64,000 nucleotides of DNA from contig CM070711.1 of the NCBI GenBank assembly GCA_036346275.1, forward strand, positions 52,949,435 through 53,013,434. Direction: 5' to 3'. The notes beneath the pieces were generated by a model. That model saw only the letters and a list, made by a program, of their open reading frames with translations. It did not search any database and had not been told where the DNA came from. The translations under genes were made by a program, and so were the position numbers. Positions 56,686-64,000 of the stretch are shown piece after piece. The stretch is from Otatea glauca (Eukaryota > Streptophyta > Magnoliopsida > Poales > Poaceae). The number at the start of each line of letters is the position of its first letter. The stretch's first letter is position 1.

Positions 56686-57125
56686 TGTTTGATAGCCCCA
56701 AGAAAAACTATTACACATGTAGGGAATGTAACAATCTCAAGTCTAAGGATCATACATCTACTATGTATAAGATACACTGATAACACATAAGAATGTAATA
56801 TTCTCGCAGTATCCCATTGCGGGTCTATCTAACCCATGTTCTTCAGCATGCGTCCGCAATGTATAGATGATATCTCCATATCCCATGATCTATGAAGCAT
56901 GATCATCGATCACTACATGTGCTGATCTATTCATCGTTGTCCTATACGATGATATCCGATCAGAGATATTTATCGAATTACATTAAGAAGTAAAGAGCTT
57001 CATAAGCAAGTCACATACTTGTTGATCAATACAATGATATACATTTATTGGACCAATAATCATATTATTATTCATAAACATTGTCATGTTACAATCATCT
57101 AAATGATTGCCTCAAGGGCATAACA
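56686..57125 (-). repeat. Solo LTR inside the RNase H gene of element E
   Basis: On the minus strand it starts TGTTATGCCCTTGAGGCAATC and ends near ATCAAACA. It begins exactly where the RNase H reading of element E stops making sense (AEYVAA). No internal region or PBS is beside it. The flanking 5-mers (AGTAG, CTAAC) do not match, so the left end may have been altered. Confidence 0.55.
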
Positions 57126-57616
57126 CTAACAGCAGCGACATACTCGGCCTCAGCGGTGGACTGTGTAACTCTGGACTGCTTTCTAGATGACCAAGAAACA
57201 AGAGAAGTGCCAATGAATTGGCAAGTGCTAGAAGTGCTCTTCCTATCTATCATACAGCCAGCAAAGTCTGTATCGGAGAAGGCTCTAAAAGACAGATAAG
57301 AAGAAGAAGAGTACCAAATACCATAGTCAAGAGTGGCTCGAAGATACCTGAAGATGCGCTTCACTGCTTGATGGTGAGAGGCGCGAGGAGAAGCCTGAAA
57401 TCGAGCGCACAGACACACAACAAAGTGTATATGCGGCCTCGAGGCAGTGAGGTACAGGAGGGAGCCTATCATGCTCCGAAACTCCTTCTGATCAACTAGC
57501 TCACCATTTTCATCAGGCTCGAGGACAGCAGTGGTGACTATAGGAGTCATCATCGGATTTTCGTCAGACATGTCGAAGCACCTCAGGAGGTCTCGAGTGT
57601 AGTTGCCTTGATACAA
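57126..57616 (-). pseudogene. RT C-terminus and RNase H (element E)
   Basis: On the minus strand: YTRDLLRCFDMSDENPMMTP, then IGSLLYLTASRPHIHFVVCL, KRIFRYLRATLDYGIWYSS, FSDTDFAGCMIDRKSTSSTC and VTQSTAEAEYVAA. The RNase H Asp (FSDTDFAG) and Glu (AEAEYVA) positions are present. The frame ends at the solo LTR insertion, so the last part is lost. Confidence 0.9.
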
Positions 57617-57634
57617 GAAAGAGCTCTCCCGAGT

Positions 57635-58130
57635 TTACTTGATTTGGAAGCCGAGGAAATAGCTCAACTCGCCCATCATACTCATCTCGAACTCTGTGCT
57701 CATTACCTTTGAAAACTGAGACACAAGAGAGTGCGAAGAGCCACCAAAGATAATATCGTCTACATAAATTTGGACGAGAAGAAAATAAGAATCCTGGTGT
57801 ATGATGAACAAAGTCTTGTCTACTATACCCATCTTAAAATCATGGCAGAAAAGATAGTACTTAACCCTTTCATACCAAGCTCTAGGGGCCTGCTTAAGTT
57901 CATATAAAACTTTGGAAAGCTTGAAGACATGGTTTGGGTATTTAGGGTTCTCGAATCCTAGAGGCTGCCTGACATACACCTCTTTCTCAATATACCCATT
58001 GAGAAATGCACTCTTGACATCCATTTGATAAAGCTTGAAGCCTTTGGATACCGAAAATGCAAGAAGGATTCTAATAGCCTCTAGTCTAGCTATAGGGGTA
58101 AAGGTCTCCTCGAAGTCAAGACCCTCTTCC
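57635..58130 (-). pseudogene. Reverse transcriptase core (element E)
   Basis: The 129-residue frame (57635-58024) starts MDVKSAFLNGYIEKEVYVRQ and carries LYELKQAPRAWYERV and the catalytic VQIYVDDIIFGG (Y-V-D-D intact), then MSMMGELSYFLGFQIK. A stop lies between it and 57616. The part upstream to 58130 reads ARLVA-type sequence only with stops. Confidence 0.9.
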
Positions 58131-58966
58131 TAAGAAAAGCCCTATGCAACTAGCCTAACCTTATTTCTTATGACAACTCTATCTTCACTCTACTTGTTCT
58201 TGAACACCCACTTGGTCCCAATGACATTATGACCAGATGAGGGCTCGACAAGTTGCTATACCTTATTCCTCTCAAAGTTTTCAAGTTCCCCATGCATAGC
58301 ATTAATACATGACTCATCAGATAATGCATGAGAAACATCTTTCGGCTCAAAGGAGGCAACAAAGTTAGAGCGGAGGCAGAAACTTGACAAACCAGATTTT
58401 GAGCATGTGACATGCTCAAACAGATCGTCAATGATCTAATCAGGTAGATGATGTCTCTGAATATGGCGAAGAGGTTCAGAACCAGAAGTGGCATCTACCT
58501 CATACATAGAAGAGGCAGAATTAGAGCCACTCACTGAGACCCTCGATCTAAGAAAAGCCCTATGCAACTAGCCTAGCCTTATTTTTTATGACAACCCTAT
58601 CATCACTCTACTTGTTCTTGAACACCCACTTGGTCCCAATGACATTATGACCAGATGGGGGCTCGACAAGCTGTCATACCTTATTCCTCTCAAAGTTTTC
58701 AAGTTCCTCATGCATAGCATTAATACATGACCCATCGGATAATGCATGAGAAACATCTTTCGGCTCAAAGGAGGCAACAAAGTTAGAGTGGAGGCCAAAA
58801 CTTGACAAACCCGATTTTGAGCATATGATATGCTCAAACAGATCGTCAATGATCTGATCAGGTGGATGATGTCTCTAAATATGGCGAGGAGGTTCAGAAC
58901 CAGAAGTGGCATCTACCTCATGCATAGAAGAGGCAGAATTAGAGCCACTCGCTGAAGGAGAGTCTG
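58131..58966 (-). repeat. Tandem duplication of about 418 bp within pol (element E)
   Basis: TAAGAAAAGCCCTATGCAAC starts both copies (about 58130 and 58549). The two copies stay nearly identical up to GCATCTACCTCAT..ATAGAAGAGG and AGAGCCACTC (about 58538 and 58956), with scattered substitutions. Each encodes the linker between integrase and RT (the readings 58168-58494 and 58586-58912). Confidence 0.88.
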
Positions 58967-59526
58967 AAGGTAAGGGCTGGTCTCCCTGAGATGTAGAAAT
59001 GGAAACAGGAGGCACCTTAGGCGTATAGAGAACTAGATCAGATGGAACACCATCATCTCCACCATCCTCATCCTTTATAAAGATGGTCTCGAAGAGGGAA
59101 GAAGAGCCTGAAATGTCCGGTCTAGCTCCTGGGCTAGCTTCATCAAAGATCACCTCACAGGTCTCTATGATTTTATTCGCATCACAACTCCAAACCCTAT
59201 AACTACGAGAAGAAGTCGAGTAACCCAGAAAAATACTATCAAAAGAGCGAGACTCAAAGTTATCCAGGTTACCAGACTTCAAGAGGAAACACTTGCAACC
59301 AAACACACGAAAATGAGAAATATTGGGCTTTCGCCCATGCCTCAACTCGTAAGAAGTGCGGTGCAAATATGCTCTCAAGAATATTCGATTAGACACATGA
59401 TAAGCGGTAGCTATAGCCTTAGCCCAAAACTTCCTAGGAGTACTATACTCGTCTAGCATTGTCCTGGCCATCTCAACCAGGGTCATGTTCTTCCTTTCCA
59501 CTACGCCATTTTGCTGAGGTACGTAT
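58875..59526 (-). pseudogene. Integrase, C-terminal half (element E)
   Basis: On the minus strand the reading starts in PQQNGVVERKNMTLVEMA, containing the catalytic Glu (VERKN), and continues with ARTMLDEYSTPRKFWAKAIA, YELRHGRKPNISHFRVFGCK and YSTSSRSYRVWS, then a Ser/Pro-rich linker. The first two catalytic Asp residues and the zinc finger are missing; the sequence changes abruptly at about 59526. Confidence 0.9.
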
Positions 59527-59690
59527 GGAAAGAAAAATTGATGCTCTAGACCTAACTACCAGCACATGCATTTTTCTCCCTCAGTACGGCTACCACAACT
59601 TTGAGGGCATCACACGAAACGCAAGAAGCATTTCTAATCCTAAGGGTATGGACTTCAAGCTTCTTCCTAAGTTCGACCATCATCCACCTT
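59527..59690. other. Junction between copia elements E and F
   Basis: This short sequence is neither integrase of E nor gag of F as far as I can read. It marks a deletion or recombination point. Confidence 0.4.
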
Positions 59691-60200
59691 GCTGACCATG
59701 CGGCGTTCCTCGAACGCCTTTTGCCGCCCGAACATTTCTTCGACTGACATCACATCCAAATCCTCGAGGTTCCCCAGGGTGCAAACGATCGGCATAAACT
59801 TTGGCGTCAAGACCCGAAGCACCTTATCAACCACAAAAGAGTCTTCCACCCTCTCACCCAACGTTCGCATCTTGCTGAGAGCAAGGGTGACCCTTATGGC
59901 GAAAGCATCAATGGACTCTCCTTTATGCATATGAAGGCTATCAAATTCTTTCTTGACGGTTTGGAACTTGGCCCTCATCACGCACTCAACTCCAACGTAC
60001 ATAGACTTGAGAATCGCCTATGCCTCCTTGGCCGTTCTCTAGCCATTGAGGGCAAGAAAGGTCTTCTCGCTCACACCATGATAGGTAGCCGTGAGTGCCT
60101 TCTTATCTTGGCGCCTGTCGACGTTGTCATCTTCAATGGCATCCCATACTCCTTAGGCATCTATGTACACTTGCATCTTTATTGATCATGCAGCATAATT
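59667..60200 (-). pseudogene. gag (UBN2-like) of copia element F
   Basis: The 59667-60002 reading (FQTVKKEFDSLHMHKGESID, then VTLALSKMRTLGERVEDSFV, VLRVLTPKFMPIVCTLGNLE and SVEEMFGRQKAFEERRM) is the middle of a copia gag of the UBN2 type. Upstream, VWDAIEDDN and DKKALTATYHGVSEKT-like segments continue it to about 60200, with stops (near 60005 and 60045). The gene ends shortly after, so no pol of F remains. Confidence 0.85.
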
Positions 60201-60354
60201 GCTACGATGCTCCCCTCCTTCCCATCTCGCACCACCGGCCTACCGCAAGCCGCCTGCTCGCTGCCGCTGTTGGCCACCACCTATAGACCACCAGCATCAC
60301 TTCTTGATGATGATGATAGACAATGACCTTGCCGTCATTGTCATTACAACACCG

Positions 60355-60366
60355 GCTCTGATACCA
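60355..60366 (-). other. Primer binding site of element F, initiator tRNA-Met type
   Basis: The minus strand reads TGGTATCAGAGC, five bases from the LTR edge at 60372. Confidence 0.92.
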
Positions 60367-60371
60367 ATTAT

Positions 60372-60765
60372 TGGAACAAAGCCACAGGATCGCTGTTGTC
60401 GCTGCTTCTCTTCGATCTTCAGATTCCTCAGCCGATCAGAACAACAAACAGCACAACCGAAAACAGGAAACAACGAACAGATTGCAATTTCAACGATACT
60501 CTGAATCAGAGATTTTTGGTGCTACAAACAACCGCAGCTTTTCTGATTTCTTGAATTCAAACAAGTACACTAGTGCTGCTTATATAGCACTACAAGCTTC
60601 CGAATCAACATGCAAAACGGACAAACAAAAAACGCTAGAAAAGAAAGACTCGCCATGCAGACACGGAACAACTAGATAATTTCCATGCATGCGAAAAACC
60701 ACCGACACGAAGAGCAAACAACTAGATAATCTTGCATGCTAATCTTGTCAAGATTATATCTAACA
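60372..60765 (-). repeat. 5' LTR of copia element F
   Basis: On the minus strand it starts TGTTAGATATAATCTTGACA and ends CTTTGTTCCA, 394 bp. A TATATAA box lies at 60586-60580 on the same strand. No second copy is in the window. Confidence 0.85.
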
Positions 60766-61640
60766 GACTTTATCCCGAAGGCCTCATGGTTGTCATCTCC
60801 CCCTTCGTCTTTATAACGAGGGGTGTTGTTGATGGCCTTGGCTAGGTCGCAGGAGGCAGTACCCGTTCTTACGACAGATAGAATTCCTCTATCTGCGAGA
60901 GCCAGTGCCTGTTTTGTATAGCATCGTGGACAGGAGTAAGAAGTGAAGACTTCTTATCAATGCAGCAAAACAGATTATGTGCCAGCTTTTCTACGCGGGT
61001 GCCACTGATCCGATTATCTACCCAGAACAGGGTTTACGCCCATTGCCCACTAAAGAACTCGTGGATGCCTTGAACATTGCTGTAACTTCTGCATTACAAT
61101 CAAGGGGCATTCCGAAGTCCGGACCAGGGTTTGTCCGCCTCCAACTCTTGCAACTACAACCACCAAAGCATCAATGCAAAATTTAGTAGCCGAAGATTAT
61201 AAATACCCAGTCCTGCGTACTCCACCGGCCAATTTGATGCTTCATTGTATGTTAGCTTCATGATCTCATGGAACAAATTTTCTCTAGTCTTCATTAAAGT
61301 ACGGTAACTTCTGCCCAATGTACAGTCCAATCCATCTCCAAAACCTCTACAAAAACAGCTCCGGCATGTAATTTCCAGTGAAAATTCTGGTCTGTTTGTT
61401 CATTTGCATATCTTAAGTTAGCTTTGTGGCTCCAATGTTATTCTGGTCTGTTTGAGCGTGGGAGCGGAGAGCGGGAGGTGGAGGCGGGCGAGTGCGGGAG
61501 GCTGCATCACGTGGTAGGAGGCACTGGAGTACGTCGGAGGATACTAGATTTATAATTTCGCTCAGGAGAAGGTTAGATTTGAGAAAAACAAGACAAAGAG
61601 GTTGTTTGCACCAAAATTTGGCAAGATGTAGCCAAGATTA
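60766..61640. other. Intergenic stretch without a recognised gene
   Basis: A 69-residue frame at 60977-61186 (containing DPIIYPEQGLRPLPTKELVD) is open but matches nothing I know. A GC-rich patch lies at 61455-61550. Confidence 0.4.
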
Positions 61641-62420
61641 TCAGACCAAAGATCTAAAGAAGTCCTAGCCCATATCGGATATAGAAAAAAGATCTACATA
61701 TGGATTGAGGCCGATATTGATCTAAAATAAGAAGGGTACTGTCCGAGTTGAGGCCAATACGGATCATAGTAAGCAGCGTATTGCACTGGATACGATCGGC
61801 CAACAGCTATAAAATATGGTTATGGGCAAACGAGAAGAACAACACAATCAAACTAATCAACTCGCATTACTTTTGTTTACTTTCTGTCGATTAAGAGTAG
61901 CCTCTGTAATTTATATTCTCCCTTATAATCTGATTTGATCAATAAAGCTGGGCATCGCCGATTGTTGATCACCTTCGATTACGCCAATCAGGTTTGATTT
62001 TCTCCGATCTTGTTGCGCATCGCCTTTTTCGGAAAAGATCCACCTTTATCACCTGATTAGTCCTAATCAACTAATTAGACTTAGAGAGGTGTTTCCATGC
62101 TTCTCTTTTTTACAGTTGCACAAATATTAAAGCATAAATAAAGGGTAGATAGTGATTACTTACCCCTTCGCTTGCTTCAAGATTTGTGCAACTTGTATTA
62201 GGAAGGAAAGCATTGAAGCACTGCTCTTAGACTTATTATTACCCTAGATTTGGTCGGCTTTTAGCTGGTCAGATATTTTGCCGATTGTTTCGCTAAATCG
62301 GCTTTGAGCATATTTTATATTTTTTCTTACCGATTGCAGGATCAAATTGGTTGGTACGTCCTAAACTGTACTTCAAATTTTTTGGCGCCAACGGAGGTCT
62401 ACAAAAGTCATCTATTTTTC
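61641..62420 (+). repeat. Probable degenerate gypsy LTR remnant
   Basis: A TATA box (CTATAAAATA, 61807-61816), a poly(A)-type AATAAA (61942-61947) and a primer-site-like TTGGCGCCAACGG (62382-62394) appear in the order of an LTR followed by PBS on the plus strand. No gag follows. The left end is not defined. Confidence 0.4.
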
Positions 62421-62439
62421 CGTAGTAACGTGGTACTAC

Positions 62440-62860
62440 TTAAATCAAACATAGAGCCAAACAAAAAAAAAAGCTTATCGACCTTGGAGAACAACTAGGG
62501 AATTGAAAACTACAAACCGCAACATTCAAAAGGAGTTCACCGATTTCAAATTGTTGTGCAGCCTCATCAGGCAGCAGATTGTAGTTGCGCGCCTCCAAGA
62601 GTGACGAAACCGAGATAGCCTCCGATGACACGGTGGTTGCGCACCACGTACGCATCGCATCCGCATCCGCATTCGTATTCGCATTGGTGGGTCGTGGCCA
62701 CGGGCAGACCAGCTGCATCAACACAAAAACAATGGACGAATTCGCTGTAGAACGCACCCACTATCGACAGAAGAAGATTAATGAAACTAACACTAGTAAA
62801 GGCATATTTGTTTTTACTTTTGATTCTGTATTCTAGTTTCAAAAGAAGAATAATAAACAA
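62440..62860 (-). other. Short gene-like minus-strand region, unrecognised
   Basis: Two overlapping frames: 62567-62860 (with a CEYECGCGCDAYVVRNHRVI stretch) and 62440-62757 (with SSLLEARNYNLLPDEAAQQF). The codon use is less AT-rich than the surroundings, and an exon fragment is possible (the AG at the start of AGCTGGTCTGCCCG could be an acceptor). I cannot identify a family. Confidence 0.25.
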
Positions 62861-63910
62861 ACAACCTGATTCTAGAATTCAATTCTCACAATCCAGCCTA
62901 TCTATATATACTAGAATCCACAATTCACTTCATATGTGCTTTTAGATTCTAACTTTTCTACGACTATAATCTAAAATCAGTTTTTAAGAAATCTAAAACT
63001 GAAACAAACAGTCTTAAACAAACACCCAACCGTGGGCCGCTCCACTGGCACCACGCGGCCACCGCCGTATCCAGACCGGAAATATCGGCCACCGGCTGGA
63101 GGCCGAGTGGCGTGGAGACTATGGACGTCAGGCCGCCGAGCAGAGTGGACGCGCACGCGCATGATCGACAGGTGCGAAGTTCGAACTTGGTAAAACCGGC
63201 CCACCACCCCAGGGTCCGAGCCCGGAATCTCACAGTTTTGCTCCACAGCCTAGAATCCGACTGGAGGTCAGACGGGTAGATTGCATCAGGGCACACGCAT
63301 CAAGCGCAAGTTACGCCTAAACATCTGTTGTTGCTCTCCATCTTCTTCCCACAACCAGGCGAAAGTTGGGCCTGCTCAAAGCACCAAGACAAGTGGAATG
63401 AACACGACGTGCATGCATGTCAAGACTCCGTGTTGCAATTTCTAACTATCTGAGGACGCAAACTGTACAGTTCTGGACTCCATGCACTAAACCTTTGTGT
63501 TATTCGACCAAACAAATTCAATGCCAAAAATCTTGTTCGATCATGGTGCCATCTGTGCCCTATAGTAGGATTGTACTAATATCAAAATACAAATAGTGCC
63601 AAAAATTGTGCTCCTAGCAAAGTAAACTGCAGAAATGCTAATGCGAAAGGGATTAGCAGTGGAGTAGCAGACGGCTCAAAACCACACTTGATTTGCTCTA
63701 AATAAAAATTGTGCTTTGCGGGAAGCATTGAAGAACCTATGATAACATTCCACCCGCAGAGGTTCCAATAGAATATCGTGCTAACCCTCTATAGTCTATA
63801 TACCACGATAGTTATAAGACAAACATAACTCTTCGGTCACTACCTTTTGGACAATATAGAAGAGAGAGGAGTGAAAAATATATTATCTACTATTCAACAA
63901 ATGGTATTAA
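62861..63910. other. Intergenic stretch without a recognised gene
   Basis: A GC-rich patch (63030-63250) has short frames on the minus strand only, with no match to a known family. The rest is AT-rich. Confidence 0.4.
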
Positions 63911-63913
63911 GGA

Positions 63914-64000
63914 CGGGTGCTTGCCCAATTGGTTGGAAGCCATGTGAGCTTTCCAGCTAGTCGCGAGTTCGAGTCCGTGACTCGACGTGCGAGCCTCACC
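63914..64000 (+). repeat. tRNA-derived SINE-like head at the window edge
   Basis: TTGCCCAATTGGTTGGAAG resembles a tRNA gene A box (TRGCYNARYNGG). GAGTTCGAGTCC about 30 bases later resembles the B box (GGTTCGANTCC). Together they suggest a polymerase III promoter. No cloverleaf is apparent, so a SINE is more likely than a tRNA gene. The rest is beyond the edge. Confidence 0.4.

Larger units (their letters stand above)
53374..59526 (-). mobile_element. Element E: SIRE-like Ty1/copia element, truncated
   Basis: On the minus strand it holds integrase (5'-truncated), RT, RNase H, a long 3' region with several AAGGGGGAG-like runs, and a 1.7-kb LTR. The long LTR, long 3' region and integrase-RT type fit the SIRE/Maximus group. 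Its 5' part (LTR, gag, protease) is missing at 59526, where sequence of another element begins. The body is also broken by a solo LTR (56686-57125). Confidence 0.75.

Noticed and set aside
60977..61186. 69-residue plus-strand frame as a host gene
   Set aside because: No family match, no promoter or splice context, and it is short.
63000..63250. Possible second SINE or tRNA-like sequence around GAAGTTCGAACTTGG
   Set aside because: A B-box-like string is present, but no A box at the right distance and no cloverleaf.

Overview
The window looks like plant nuclear DNA, most likely from a grass. The evidence is the stack of nested Ty3/gypsy and Ty1/copia LTR retrotransposons of grass type, a CACTA transposon with subterminal CACTGACGGTTTT-like repeats, and no compact coding structure. 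I see no intact host gene, no rRNA or tRNA gene and no CRISPR array. I do not name a species. Almost every coding region is a retroelement pseudogene on one of the two strands.

Layout. (1) 1-6032: element A, a minus-strand Ty3/gypsy element entering from the left edge: RT start, protease-RT linker, gag with five zinc knuckles, iMet PBS and a 3.1-kb LTR. (2) 6033-6261 and 17285-19663: two halves of an older plus-strand LTR, split by element B. (3) 6267-17284: element B, a complete minus-strand chromodomain-type Ty3/gypsy element with both LTRs, PBS, PPT and the perfect target duplication GATCT. (4) 20165-20606 plus 32085-36182: a minus-strand CACTA transposon whose TNP2 transposase gene is cut by element C. 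(5) 20607-32084: element C, a complete plus-strand Tat-lineage Ty3/gypsy element (target duplication ACCAT) with gag-pol on the plus strand, two antisense transcription units and a tandem-repeat block before the 3' LTR.

(6) 36183-44713: the 3' end of another plus-strand gypsy element followed by a very long LTR, then a minus-strand LTR. (7) 45462-46869: a non-coding hAT-like element made of degenerate ~170-bp repeats with AAATTTCGG-rich ends. (8) 47396-51537: element D, a plus-strand copia element with 158-bp LTRs and no gag. (9) 51986-53319: a CACTA deletion derivative carrying a Ulp1-like peptidase. (10) 53374-59526: element E, a minus-strand SIRE-like copia element with a 1.7-kb LTR, broken by a solo LTR and an internal 418-bp duplication. 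(11) 59667-60765: the gag, PBS and LTR of a further copia element, F. (12) 60766-64000: sparse remnants, including a degenerate LTR and a tRNA-derived SINE-like head at the right edge.

Insertion order can be partly read. The old plus-strand LTR predates B and probably A. The CACTA transposon predates C. The solo LTR at 56686-57125 postdates E. The most interesting unexplained signals are a ~70-bp block with palindromes shared by five LTRs of at least three families, a compact antisense mini-gene inside element C with its own TATA box, palindrome and poly(A) signal, and the hAT-like repeat element. All similarity statements are by eye; no alignment or database search was run.
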